From positions 2,294,001 to 2,358,000 of the forward strand of contig NZ_JAAGOW010000001.1 of the NCBI RefSeq assembly GCF_010499245.1: DNA of 64,000 nucleotides, written 5' to 3'. This document shows, piece after piece, positions 55,655-64,000 of the stretch. The notes under the pieces are model-generated. The model was not told the origin of the DNA and did no database searches. It saw nothing but the letters and a program-made list of their open reading frames with translations. A program made the translations under genes and the position numbers. The stretch's first letter is position 1. Each line of letters starts with the position of its first letter. The DNA comes from Variovorax sp. WS11 (GTDB lineage Bacteria > Pseudomonadota > Gammaproteobacteria > Burkholderiales > Burkholderiaceae_C).

Positions 55655-57919
55655 ATGACCGCCAAGACACGCCATGAAGTCGCCGCCATCGACCCCGACG
55701 ACATCGGCCACAACAAGAGTTCCAACCCCTCGTTCAACGACCTGATCGCTTCGCGCCTGAGCCGACGCCACCTGTTCGGCCTGGGCGTCGGCACCGCCGG
55801 CACCGCCCTGCTGCAGGCCTGCGGTGGCGGCGGCAGCGGCGGCTTCCCGGTGCTGCCGGCCGCCCCGGCGCCCGCCCCTGCTCCTCCTGCACCCGCGCCT
55901 GCGCCTGCACCGGGCCCCGCCGCGCCGAAGCTCGGCTTCACCGCGGTCTCGAAGAGCCTGGCCGACGTCGTCGCCGTGCCGGCGGGCTACACCGCCACCG
56001 TGCTGTACCGCCTCGGCGACCCGATCGCGACCGGCGTGCCGGCCTACGCGAACGACGGCACCGACGCCGCCGCCACCTTCGACCGCCGTGCCGGCGACCA
56101 CCACGACGGCATGACTTTCTTCGGCATGGATGCCTCGAACAAGTGGAGCGCGAGCGCCGCCTCGCGCGGCCTGCTGGCGATGAACCACGAAGCCATCACG
56201 CCGCTCTTCCTGCACCCGACCGGCCAGACGACCACCGGCACCGGCAATGCGCAGGTGCGCACCGTGACGGACGAAGTGCTGCGCGAGTTCTACCTGCACG
56301 GCGTGAGCGTGATCGAGGTCAACAAGGGCACGAGCGGCTGGAGCTATAAGCACGACTCCAGCTTCAACCGCCGCGTCCACACGCTGACCGAGATGAGCTT
56401 CTCTGGCCCCGCCGCCGGCACCCCCTACCTGGTGACCAAGTTCTCCACCGACGGCAGCAAGACCCGCGGCACGCTCAACAACTGCGCCAACGGCAGCACG
56501 CCCTGGGGCACTTACCTGACCTGCGAGGAGAACTGGGCCGGCTACTTCCGCCGCATCACGGCCACCGACAACCCGAACCGCAGCGCCAAGGAGCTCGCCT
56601 CATTCACCCGCTACGGCGTGGCCGGCACCGGCCGCGAGCTGTGGGCCACTCCCACGCCCGACACGAGCGACAACCTCTACGGCCGCTGGAACACCGAGGT
56701 CATCACCGGCGCCGCCAATGCCACAGCCGACTACCGCAACGGCGCCAACACCTACGGCTGGGTGGTGGAGATCGATCCCTTCACGCCCGGCAGCACGCCG
56801 AAGAAGCGCACCGCGCTCGGCCGCATGGGCCACGAAGGCGCCTGCCTCGGCCCGGTGGTGGTCGGCAAGCCCCTCGTCTGGTACATGGGCGACGACTCGC
56901 GCAACGAGTACATCTACAAGTTCGTGTCGACGAAGAACTGGGACGCGGCCGATGTCAACGGCGGCCTGGCCGCCGGCGACAAGTACATGGACGACGGCCG
57001 GCTCTACGTCGCCAAGTTCAACGCCGACGGCACCGGCGCGTGGCTGGAGCTCAAGCTGGGCGTCAACGGCATCACGGCGAGCAACGCGGCGTATGCCTTC
57101 GCCGACGCGGCCGACGTGGTGGTCAACGCGCGCCTCGCGGCCGATGCGGCCGGCGCCACCAAGATGGACCGCCCCGAGTGGACGGCCGTCAATCCGAAGA
57201 CCGGCGAGGTCTACGTGACGCTCACCAACACCAACGCCGCCTCGCGCCCGATCACCGCCACCGACGCCGCCAACCCGCGCTACTACAACGACCCGAAGGG
57301 CGCCGCCGCAACCGCGCAGACCGGCAATCCGAACGGCCACATCGTGCGCTTCGCGGACGACAACGCCGACCCGGCGGCCACGAGCTTCAAGTGGGACGTC
57401 TACCTGTTCGGCGCCCGCGCCGGCGCCTCGGCCGACATCAACCTCTCGGGCCTGGTCGCCGACAACGACTTCTCCAGCCCCGACGGCCTGTGGTTCAGCC
57501 AGGCCACGGGCGGCCTGCTGTGGCTGGAGACCGACGACGGCGCCTACACCGACGTCACCAACTGCATGCTGCTGGCCGCCCTGCCGGGCAAAGTCGGCGA
57601 CGGCGCGGCCAAGACCATCAGCAACGTCGACGGCGCGACCACGCGGCAACAGGCCACCTTCGTCGGCAAGGCGCCGGGCACGGACGGCCTGCGCCGCTTC
57701 CTGGTGGGCCCGAAGGACTGCGAGATCACCGGCATCGCCGAATCGGGCGATGGCCGCGCGCTGTTCGTCAACATCCAGCATCCGGGCGAGACCACGCCGG
57801 TGGCGAATATCGGCAACCCGGCGCTGTTCGGCAGCCACTGGCCCGACGGCGGCAATGCTCGCCCGCGCTCGGCCACCATCGTCATCACCAAGGACGACGG
57901 CGGGCTCGTCGGCTTGTAA
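55655..57919 (+). CDS. PhoX-type (DUF839) secreted alkaline phosphatase
   Basis: 754 residues. The twin-arginine signal SRRHLFGLG lies at about 35-43, preceded by a long n-region, and is followed by LLQACGGGG, so a lipid-anchored form is possible. An Ala-Pro linker leads to the DUF839 domain with FDRRAGDHHDGMTFFGMD, LLAMNHEAI, TCEENWAGYFRR and GRMGHEGACLGPVV, residues typical of the PhoX iron-calcium active site. The end has FLVGPKDCEITGIAESGDGRALFVNIQHPGE. It releases phosphate from organic esters in the periplasm or outside. A possible Pho box precedes it. Confidence 0.9.
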   Translation: MTAKTRHEVAAIDPDDIGHNKSSNPSFNDLIASRLSRRHLFGLGVGTAGTALLQACGGGGSGGFPVLPAAPAPAPAPPAPAPAPAPGPAAPKLGFTAVSKSLADVVAVPAGYTATVLYRLGDPIATGVPAYANDGTDAAATFDRRAGDHHDGMTFFGMDASNKWSASAASRGLLAMNHEAITPLFLHPTGQTTTGTGNAQVRTVTDEVLREFYLHGVSVIEVNKGTSGWSYKHDSSFNRRVHTLTEMSFSGPAAGTPYLVTKFSTDGSKTRGTLNNCANGSTPWGTYLTCEENWAGYFRRITATDNPNRSAKELASFTRYGVAGTGRELWATPTPDTSDNLYGRWNTEVITGAANATADYRNGANTYGWVVEIDPFTPGSTPKKRTALGRMGHEGACLGPVVVGKPLVWYMGDDSRNEYIYKFVSTKNWDAADVNGGLAAGDKYMDDGRLYVAKFNADGTGAWLELKLGVNGITASNAAYAFADAADVVVNARLAADAAGATKMDRPEWTAVNPKTGEVYVTLTNTNAASRPITATDAANPRYYNDPKGAAATAQTGNPNGHIVRFADDNADPAATSFKWDVYLFGARAGASADINLSGLVADNDFSSPDGLWFSQATGGLLWLETDDGAYTDVTNCMLLAALPGKVGDGAAKTISNVDGATTRQQATFVGKAPGTDGLRRFLVGPKDCEITGIAESGDGRALFVNIQHPGETTPVANIGNPALFGSHWPDGGNARPRSATIVITKDDGGLVGL

Positions 57920-57925
57920 GCGCCT

Positions 57926-58399
57926 TCAAGACGGCGCCGCCGGCAACGGCAGCGCCGTCTTGTAGCGCACCTGCTTGAGCGCAAAGCTCGAGCGGATCTT
58001 CTCGATGCCCGCAATGGGCGTCAGCTGCTCGAGGATGAACTTCTCGAGCGCCGCGATGTCGGCCACGGCGACCCGGATCAGGTAGTCGCTGTCGCCGGTC
58101 ATCAGGTAGCACTCCATCACCTCGTCGTGCTCGGCGATGCGCTGCTCGAAGTCGGCCAGCGACTGCTTGCTCTGCGTGCGCAGGCTGATCGAGATGAACA
58201 CGTTGAGCCCCAGGCCCAGTGCCGCGGCATTGGCCAGCGCCACGTAGCGCTGGATCACGCCCGCGGCCTCCAGCGCCTTCACGCGCGCCAGGCAGGGCGA
58301 GGGCGACAGGTGGACGCGCCGCGCGAGCGCCACGTTGGAGAGCGCGCCGTCGCGCTGCAGTTCGTCGAGGATGCGCAGGTCGATCGCGTCCAGTTGCAT
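57926..58399 (-). CDS. Lrp/AsnC family transcriptional regulator, MdeR/BkdR-like
   Basis: 157 residues. The N-terminal helix-turn-helix (DAIDLRILDELQRDGALSNVALARRVHLSPSPCLARVKALEAAGVI) and the C-terminal RAM effector domain (GLGLNVFISISL, ECYLMTGDSDYLIRVAVADIAALEKFI) are complete. ATG 58399 gives the standard Lrp start. It is divergent from the 2-oxoacid dehydrogenase E1 gene, with 106 bp between, the arrangement of mdeR and mdeB in Pseudomonas putida. It likely controls that gene in response to an amino acid. Confidence 0.9.
   Translation of the reverse strand: MQLDAIDLRILDELQRDGALSNVALARRVHLSPSPCLARVKALEAAGVIQRYVALANAAALGLGLNVFISISLRTQSKQSLADFEQRIAEHDEVMECYLMTGDSDYLIRVAVADIAALEKFILEQLTPIAGIEKIRSSFALKQVRYKTALPLPAAPS
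57927..57962. terminator. Perfect 11-bp inverted repeat between convergent genes, possible transcript end
   Basis: CAAGACGGCGC (57927-57937) and GCGCCGTCTTG (57952-57962) are exact complements around a 14-base loop. The repeat lies just after the phosphatase stop and inside the last codons of the Lrp gene. There is no T run on either strand, so it is not a canonical intrinsic terminator, but its position between convergent genes suggests a role in ending transcripts or protecting 3' ends. Confidence 0.4.
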
Positions 58400-58505
58400 G
58401 AAATGCCTTGAAGTGACCCAATCGCAGCATCTTATGCCGCGATATGAGGATGGATGCTGCTCGAACGGCAGCTCATTCCAGGGATCACGGCCTAAAGTGC
58501 GGCTC

Positions 58506-61142
58506 ATGAACGCTCCGATTCCCGCCGACCAATTGCGCGCGCTGCTCGACACGCCCCTGAACGACCCCGACCCGGCCGAAACCGCCGAATGGCGCGAGTC
58601 TTTTGCAGCGCTGGCCGAGACGCACGGCCCCGAGCGCGCGCGCTGGATGCTGGACGAATTGGCGCGCATCGCGCGCACCCGGCGCATCGGCTGGCAGCCC
58701 GAGCTGGCCACGCCCTATGCCAACACCATCGCCGTTGAGCAGCAGCCGGCGTTCCCCGGCGACCTCGCGATCGAGGAGCGCCTGGCCTCGCTGATGCGCT
58801 GGAACGCGCTGGCGATGGTGGTGCGCGCCAACAAGGCCTATGGCGAGCTGGGTGGCCATATCGCCAGCTATGCCAGCGCGGCGGATCTGTTCGAGACGGG
58901 CTTCAACCATTTCTTCCACGCAAGGACCGATGCGCATCGCGGCGATCTCGTGTTCTTCCAGCCGCACAGCGCGCCGGGCGTCTATGCGCGGGCCTTTCTC
59001 GAAGGGCGCTTGAGCGGAGAGGATCTCCAACACTACCGCCAGGAGCTCACGGCACCCGCCTTCGAAAGCGGCAGCGGCGCGCGCGGCCTCTCCAGCTATC
59101 CGCACCCGTACCTGATGCCGGACTTCTGGCAGTTCCCCACCGGCTCGATGGGCATCGGCCCCATCAGCTCGATCTACCACGCGCGCTTCATGCGCTACCT
59201 CACGCACCGCGGGCTGCTCGACTGCGAAGGCCGCAAGGTGTGGGGCGTGTTCGGCGACGGCGAGATGGACGAGCCCGAATCGATGAGCGCCCTGACACTG
59301 GCCGCGCGCGAGCGCCTGGACAACCTCGTGTGGGTGGTCAACTGCAACCTGCAGCGGCTCGATGGACCGGTGCGCGGCAACGGCCGCATCATCGACGAGC
59401 TGGAAAAGCTCTTCGCCGGCGCCGGCTGGAACGTGATCAAGCTGGTCTGGGGCAGCGACTGGGACGGCCTGTTCGCGCGCGACACCGACGGCGCGCTGAT
59501 GCGCGCCTTCGCCAACACGGTGGATGGCCAGATGCAGACCTTCGCCGCCAAGGACGGCCGCTACAACCGCGACACCTTCTTCGGCCAGAACGAGGCGCTC
59601 GCGCGGCTGGTGGAGGGCCTGACCGACGAGCAGATCGACCGCCTCAAGCGCGGCGGCCATGACCTGGTGAAGATCCACGCCGCCTACGCCGCGGCCGCCG
59701 CGCACCGCGGCCAGCCCACGGTGATCCTGGCTCACACCAAGAAGGGCTACGGCATGGGTAGCGCGGGCCAGGGCAAGATGACCACGCACTCGCAGAAGAA
59801 GCTGGACGAGCAGGACCTGATCGAGTTCCGCAACCGCTTCGCCCTGCCGCTGTCCGACGAGCAGGCCGCGCAGGCCGCCTTCTACAAGCCGGCCGAGGAC
59901 AGCCCCGAGATGCGCTACCTGAAGGACAAGCGCGCCGCGCTCGGCGGCAGCATGCCGCGGCGCGAGACCGCGTGCGAGCCGGTCGCCAAGCCCGACATCG
60001 CGGCCTACGCCCAGTTCGCCGTGGCTGCCGCCGGCAAGGAGATGAGCACCACCATGGCCTTCGTGCGCATGCTGGGCAACCTCATGAAGGACGCGGCGCT
60101 GGGCCCGCGCATCGTGCCCATCGTGGCCGACGAGGCGCGCACCTTCGGCATGGCCAATCTCTTCAAGCAGGTGGGCATCTATTCGAGCGTGGGCCAGCGC
60201 TATGCGCCGGAAGACATCGGCTCGGTGCTCTCGTACCGCGAGGCGACCGACGGCCAGATCCTGGAGGAGGGCATCAGCGAGGCCGGCGCCATCGCGAGCT
60301 GGACCGCTGCGGCCACCAGCTACAGCGTGCACGGGCTGGCGATGCTGCCCTTCTACATCTACTACTCGATGTTCGGCTTCCAGCGCGTGGGCGACCAGAT
60401 CTGGGCCGCGGCCGACCAGCGCCCGCGCGGCTTCCTGCTGGGCGCCACATCCGGCCGCACCACGCTGGGCGGCGAGGGGCTGCAGCACCAGGACGGCACC
60501 AGCCACCTGGTCGCGGCCACCATTCCCAACTGCAAGGCCTACGACCCGGCCTTTGCGGGCGAGATGGCGGTGATCGTCGACGCCGGCATCCGCGAGATGA
60601 TGGTCGAGCAGAAGGACGCGTTCTACTACGTCACGCTGATGAACGAGAACTACGCCCAGCCCGACCTGCCGCCGGGCGTGCAGGCCGATGTGCTGCGCGG
60701 GTGTTATCGCTTCCAGGCGGCCGCGGGAGACGGCCGCAGGATCACGCTGCTGGGCTCGGGCGCGATCCTCACCGAGGTGCTCAAGGCCGCGCAGCAACTG
60801 GCTGAAGAGGGCATCGCTGCCGAGGTCTTCAGCGTCACCAGCTGGAGCGAGCTGGCGCGCGACGGGCAAGCCTGCGAGGCGCGCGCGTTGGCGGGCGAAG
60901 CCGAGCCGGGCCGGCCCTTCATCGCGCAGCAGCTCGCGGGCGGCAGCGGGCCGGTGGTCGCCGCCACGGACTACGTGCGCGCCGTGCCCGAAAGCATCCG
61001 CGCCTTCCTGCCCGCGGACCGGCGCTATCTCACGCTGGGCACGGACGGCTTCGGGCGTAGCGACACGCGTGCCGCGCTGCGGCGCTTCTTCGGGGTCGAT
61101 GCGGCGAGCATCGTGCAGGCGGCGCGGTACGCGCTCGCGTGA
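58506..61142 (+). CDS. Homodimeric 2-oxoacid (pyruvate/2-oxobutyrate) dehydrogenase E1 component, MdeB-like
   Basis: 878 residues, the AceE size class. The thiamine-diphosphate motif GDGEMDEPESM, ending in NCNLQRLDGPVRGN, and the AceE segments GSMGIGPISSIYHARFMRYL, AHTKKGYGMG and VPIVADEARTFGM are clear. It decarboxylates a 2-oxoacid and passes the acyl group to a lipoyl E2. No E2 or E3 gene follows, and a divergent Lrp regulator precedes it. This matches the mdeB (2-oxobutyrate E1) arrangement better than the aceEF operon, so 2-oxobutyrate from methionine or threonine breakdown is a likely substrate (inference). Confidence 0.9.
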   Translation: MNAPIPADQLRALLDTPLNDPDPAETAEWRESFAALAETHGPERARWMLDELARIARTRRIGWQPELATPYANTIAVEQQPAFPGDLAIEERLASLMRWNALAMVVRANKAYGELGGHIASYASAADLFETGFNHFFHARTDAHRGDLVFFQPHSAPGVYARAFLEGRLSGEDLQHYRQELTAPAFESGSGARGLSSYPHPYLMPDFWQFPTGSMGIGPISSIYHARFMRYLTHRGLLDCEGRKVWGVFGDGEMDEPESMSALTLAARERLDNLVWVVNCNLQRLDGPVRGNGRIIDELEKLFAGAGWNVIKLVWGSDWDGLFARDTDGALMRAFANTVDGQMQTFAAKDGRYNRDTFFGQNEALARLVEGLTDEQIDRLKRGGHDLVKIHAAYAAAAAHRGQPTVILAHTKKGYGMGSAGQGKMTTHSQKKLDEQDLIEFRNRFALPLSDEQAAQAAFYKPAEDSPEMRYLKDKRAALGGSMPRRETACEPVAKPDIAAYAQFAVAAAGKEMSTTMAFVRMLGNLMKDAALGPRIVPIVADEARTFGMANLFKQVGIYSSVGQRYAPEDIGSVLSYREATDGQILEEGISEAGAIASWTAAATSYSVHGLAMLPFYIYYSMFGFQRVGDQIWAAADQRPRGFLLGATSGRTTLGGEGLQHQDGTSHLVAATIPNCKAYDPAFAGEMAVIVDAGIREMMVEQKDAFYYVTLMNENYAQPDLPPGVQADVLRGCYRFQAAAGDGRRITLLGSGAILTEVLKAAQQLAEEGIAAEVFSVTSWSELARDGQACEARALAGEAEPGRPFIAQQLAGGSGPVVAATDYVRAVPESIRAFLPADRRYLTLGTDGFGRSDTRAALRRFFGVDAASIVQAARYALA

Positions 61143-61172
61143 GAGCGTTGCGACTGTCCACGCAGACGCGCC

Positions 61173-61916
61173 CTACCCCCGCTTCGCCCTCGCCGGCGCC
61201 TTCGCCCGCGCGGCAGGCGCCGCCTCGCCGATCGGCGGAAAAGGCGGCAGCGGCCGGTACGCCACCTCTTTGGCAGCCGCGGGCTCCATCCCCAGCCCCC
61301 GCAGCACGCAGGTCGCGACTTCGCGGCCATGGTTCGGAGGCGCCAGCCCCAGCGCCACGCTGCGCATGGCCTGCGCGATGGTGCCGTTGATCATGTCCAT
61401 CGCCGCCGCCTCGCTGGGGATGCGAAAGGCCTTCTGCTTCACCCCCAGCCGCAGGTCGGCCAGCACGTAGTCGCGGATCTCCAGCAGCAGCTCGGGCGCG
61501 GCGGCCGCCACGTCCAGCGTCATCAGCGCCCATTGCGGGCTCTGCTCGGCCAGCCAGATGTAGCGCTGGTTGCCGATGGCCATGCGCTGCGCGCCCTCGG
61601 CGATGCCCTGCTGGCTGTCGTCGATGCGGCGGCACAGCGTGTCGGCCAGGAGCAGCGCCACCGCGCTCGCCACCTCCTCCTTGGTCTTGAAGTGGTTGTA
61701 GACCGTGCCGGTGGTCATGCCCGCGACCGCCGCCAGCTCCTGCATGGTCGCGCCGGCGAAACCGCGCGCCGTGAACACCTGGATGGCCGCCTGCACCAGC
61801 TGCACCCGCGTGCGCTCGCGCTTGGCCAGGCCCGGCTGCGGCCGCCACAGGCTTTCGGCCAGGGCATCTGGCAAAAGTGGTATTGACGGGTTTACGAAAT
61901 TCACAGCATCATCCAT
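61173..61916 (-). CDS. TetR-family transcriptional regulator
   Basis: 247 residues from ATG 61916; a TTG at 61931 is an alternative. The helix-turn-helix (AAIQVFTARGFAGATMQELAAVAGMTTGTVYNHFKTKEEV) lies at about 50-92 after an unusually long N-terminal arm. The ligand domain ends in a Pro- and basic-rich tail (PPIGEAAPAARAKAPARAKRG). It is divergent from the dioxygenase/cytochrome operon, with 53 bp between the start codons, and so is its probable repressor. Confidence 0.88.
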   Translation of the reverse strand: MDDAVNFVNPSIPLLPDALAESLWRPQPGLAKRERTRVQLVQAAIQVFTARGFAGATMQELAAVAGMTTGTVYNHFKTKEEVASAVALLLADTLCRRIDDSQQGIAEGAQRMAIGNQRYIWLAEQSPQWALMTLDVAAAAPELLLEIRDYVLADLRLGVKQKAFRIPSEAAAMDMINGTIAQAMRSVALGLAPPNHGREVATCVLRGLGMEPAAAKEVAYRPLPPFPPIGEAAPAARAKAPARAKRG

Positions 61917-61969
61917 TTTTAGACACATCAACCATTTTTACTCGAACCGTCCACGAAAGAGAGTTTGCC

Positions 61970-62926
61970 ATGCCCCCCGATCTCCGTCTCGGCTATCTGG
62001 TCTTCGACGCGCGCCGCCCTGCGCGATGGGCGAGCTTCTGCCAGCACATGCTCGGCCTGCCCGCACCCGTCGACAACGCCGACGGCAGCCGCGGCTGGCG
62101 GCTCGACGAGGCCGCCCAGCGGCTGATCGTGCAGGAGGGCCCGGCCGACGACCTGGCCGCGCTCGGCCTCGAATGTGCCGACGAGGCGGTGCTGGAGCGC
62201 CTGCTCGCGCGCCTGCGGCAAGGCGGCGTCGCAGTCGAGGCGGCGGATGCCGCGCTACGCGGCGCCCGCCGCGTGCAGCGCCTGCATCGATGCACCGACC
62301 CGGCCGGCAACACGGTCGAGCTGTTCACCGGTCTCGCGCCCGCCGCGCAGCCCTTCGCGTCGGAGGCCTTCCCCGAGGGCTTTCGCACCGGCGAGCTGGG
62401 CCTGGGCCATGCTGTGCTCGTGTCGCACGACCTGGCGGCGACGGAAGCCTTCTACGCCGGCCTCCTGGGCTTCGGCGTGACCGAGCGGCTTGCCACCCGC
62501 GTCGGCCCGATCGACATCCGCGGCGTGTTCCTGCACTGCAACCGGCGCCACCATTCGATCGCGCTCTTCGACATGCCGCTTTCCAAGCGCATCCACCACT
62601 TCATGCTGCAGGCCCGGCGCTTCAGCGACATCGGCATCGCCTTCGAGCGGGCGCAGCGCCACAAGGTGCCGCTGTCGCTGGAGCTGGGCCAGCATCCGGA
62701 CCCGGACGGCACCTTCTCCTTCTACGGCGCCACGCCCTCGGGCTTCGACTTTGAGATCGGCGCCGGCACGCAGACCATCGACCCCGACGGCTGGCAGACC
62801 CAGCACACCGGCGTGACCAGCGCCTGGGGCCACAAGCCGAAGCTGCGACTGCAGCTGAAGATGGCCGCCGGCCTGATCGCCCGCAAGGTCTCCGGCGCGC
62901 CGCGCCGCGCGAAGGAGCTCGCATGA
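61970..62926 (+). CDS. VOC-family extradiol dioxygenase-like protein (BphC type)
   Basis: 318 residues with two vicinal-oxygen-chelate modules, the two-domain layout of type I extradiol dioxygenases. In the second module the Fe ligands are visible: His in LGLGHAVLVS, His in NRRHHSIALFD and Glu in SGFDFEIG, with the family HHFML segment between. Ring cleavage of a catechol-like compound is expected. ATG 61970 follows AAAGAGAG. The stop overlaps the cytochrome gene start (ATGA). A divergent TetR regulator suggests induction by an aromatic substrate. Confidence 0.87.
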   Translation: MPPDLRLGYLVFDARRPARWASFCQHMLGLPAPVDNADGSRGWRLDEAAQRLIVQEGPADDLAALGLECADEAVLERLLARLRQGGVAVEAADAALRGARRVQRLHRCTDPAGNTVELFTGLAPAAQPFASEAFPEGFRTGELGLGHAVLVSHDLAATEAFYAGLLGFGVTERLATRVGPIDIRGVFLHCNRRHHSIALFDMPLSKRIHHFMLQARRFSDIGIAFERAQRHKVPLSLELGQHPDPDGTFSFYGATPSGFDFEIGAGTQTIDPDGWQTQHTGVTSAWGHKPKLRLQLKMAAGLIARKVSGAPRRAKELA

Positions 62927-63822
62927 CGACAGGGACCCGGCGCTGGCTCAAGCGCGGCGCGCTGGCGCTGCTGGTCCTGGTCGCGCTCGCCGCCGCCGCG
63001 CTCTTCGCGGGCGAGCAGCTCGCGCGCCACAAGATGCTGCGCAAGCTCGACATCGCGGCCGAGCCCGTGGCCTACCGCGAGGACGCGGCGGCCGTCGAGC
63101 GCGGGCGCTACCTCTTCGCCTCGCGCGGCTGCGTCGACTGCCACGGCGCCCAGGGCAACGGCCGCACGTTCCTCGACAACGGCAAGGGCATGCGCATAGC
63201 CGGCCCCAACATCAGCCCCGGCCCCGGCAGCGTGGTGGCCGGCTACGCGCCCGCGGACTGGGTGCGCGCCATCCGCCACGGCGTCGCCCGCGGCGGCCGG
63301 CCGCTGATGGTGATGCCCAGCGAGGACTACAACCGCCTGACCGACGAGGACCTGGCCTCGCTGGTGGCCTACATCCGAAAGCTCGCGCCCGTGAAGGGCG
63401 GCGCTGCCGTGGTCGAGCTGCCGCTGCCGGTGCGCGCCTTCTACGGCTTCGGCCTCATGCACGATGCCGCCGCCAAGATCGACCACGCGCTTCCGCCGGC
63501 CCAGCCGGTGGCCGACGGCGTGAACGCGGCGCATGGCGCCTATGTGGCGAACATGTGCCTGGGCTGCCATGGCGCCAGGCTGGCCGGCGGCAAGATCCCC
63601 GGCGGTCCGCCCGACTGGCCGCCCGCGGCGAAGCTCACGCCAGGCACGGACAGCGCGATGCCGCGCTATCCCGATGCCGGCGCCTTCGCGCGTATGTTCA
63701 AGACCGGCAACCGACCCGACGGCACGCCGATCAAGGTCATGCCCTTCGGCTCGCTCGGCCAGATGAACGACACCGACGTGCGGGCGCTCTTTCTCTATCT
63801 GAAGAGCTTGCCGCCGGCGTAG
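62923..63822 (+). CDS. Dihaem cytochrome c, membrane-anchored
   Basis: 299 residues. A single N-terminal TM or uncleaved signal lies at about 12-30. Two haem-c sites are present: CVDCH at 70-74 and CLGCH at 212-216, each in a class I cytochrome c fold, with distal Met candidates (LMVMPSEDYNRLTDEDL and KVMPFGSL). It resembles the dihaem subunits that accept electrons from periplasmic dehydrogenases. It overlaps the dioxygenase gene by 4 bp. Coupling of an O2-dependent ring-cleavage enzyme with a cytochrome c is unusual; they may serve different steps. Confidence 0.88.
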   Translation: MTTGTRRWLKRGALALLVLVALAAAALFAGEQLARHKMLRKLDIAAEPVAYREDAAAVERGRYLFASRGCVDCHGAQGNGRTFLDNGKGMRIAGPNISPGPGSVVAGYAPADWVRAIRHGVARGGRPLMVMPSEDYNRLTDEDLASLVAYIRKLAPVKGGAAVVELPLPVRAFYGFGLMHDAAAKIDHALPPAQPVADGVNAAHGAYVANMCLGCHGARLAGGKIPGGPPDWPPAAKLTPGTDSAMPRYPDAGAFARMFKTGNRPDGTPIKVMPFGSLGQMNDTDVRALFLYLKSLPPA

Positions 63823-63825
63823 CCG

Positions 63826-64000
63826 CTAACGGCCGGCCACGGCCGTCGCGATGGCGCGCGCGAAGCCATGGCGCAAGTCATCCGGCAGGTCGGGCCGATG
63901 GCACAGCGCATAGCCCAGGCTGGGCGGCTCGCCGGCCAGCGGCACGAAGCGGATGTCGGGCCGTGCGATGCAGCGCAGCGACTCGACGACCAGGCCGATG
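63826..64000 (-). CDS. C-terminal end of a LysR-family transcriptional regulator
   Basis: The last 57 or so codons of a gene running off the window. The reading (GLVVESLRCIARPDIRFVPLAG, then LGYALCHRPDLPDD, then FARAIATAV) matches the closing part of a LysR substrate-binding domain, where the penultimate strand (IRFVPLAG) and a final helix are typical. No DNA-binding domain is visible because the start is outside. It is convergent with the cytochrome gene, 3 bp apart. Confidence 0.7.
   Translation of the reverse strand, partial: IGLVVESLRCIARPDIRFVPLAGEPPSLGYALCHRPDLPDDLRHGFARAIATAVAGR

Overview
The window is a high-GC stretch of a chromosome from a betaproteobacterium, most likely Comamonadaceae of the Variovorax type. 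The evidence is the gene content (pilVWXY1E, moaC, purB, glnE, yhdP, rlpA, mltA, TerC with a manganese riboswitch, a DUF3717-DUF1289 protein) and a GC-rich intergenic repeat of a style I associate with this family. No rRNA, tRNA, CRISPR array, prophage or insertion sequence was recognised.

Layout. 1-9.0 kb: a type IV pilus operon (pilV-pilW-pilX-pilY1-pilE) followed by a PglL-type pilin glycosylation ligase that is split by a frame shift. 9.0-11.1 kb: moaC and a BepA-like periplasmic protease. 11.4-14.1 kb: a foreign-looking, lower-GC mobilisation module (TraK-like protein, candidate oriT, MobC, MOBP relaxase with a frame-shifted tail) and no integrase. 14.3-16.2 kb: a TerC-family operon under a yybP-ykoY riboswitch. 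16.3-26.4 kb: small DUF proteins, a FecA-like receptor with a PepSY protein and yaeQ, purB, an M48 protease, a YjgN-like protein, a GST and a periplasmic glutathione peroxidase. 26.5-28.4 kb: a di-iron ferritin-like protein and an ECF41 sigma factor, preceded by a sequence matching the ECF41 promoter pattern. 28.4-40.0 kb: rlpA and glnE facing away from yhdP (frame-shifted), a nitrilase-family amidase and a FixL/FixJ-like two-component pair.

40.0-50.4 kb is the most interesting part. An OmpR-type regulator, a FecR-LysM protein and a CHASE2 histidine kinase form an operon that diverges from a small gene, a 1184-residue trimeric autotransporter adhesin and a BamE-like lipoprotein. Tandem TGTCAA repeats with a 10-bp period lie about 100 bp upstream of both the regulator and the adhesin. 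This suggests that the signalling cassette controls the adhesin and itself.

50.4-64 kb: an OmpA-family lipoprotein, mltA, an SMR flippase / UbiA-HAD / polytopic membrane protein operon that looks like part of a polyprenyl-phospho-pentose pathway, a PhoX-type phosphatase behind a possible four-half-site Pho box, an Lrp regulator opposite a homodimeric 2-oxoacid dehydrogenase E1 (MdeR/MdeB-like), a TetR regulator opposite a ring-cleavage-type dioxygenase with a dihaem cytochrome c, and the end of a LysR gene.

Three long genes (pglL, the relaxase, yhdP) each change frame once in the same direction. Base-calling indels are a real possibility and should be excluded before calling them pseudogenes.
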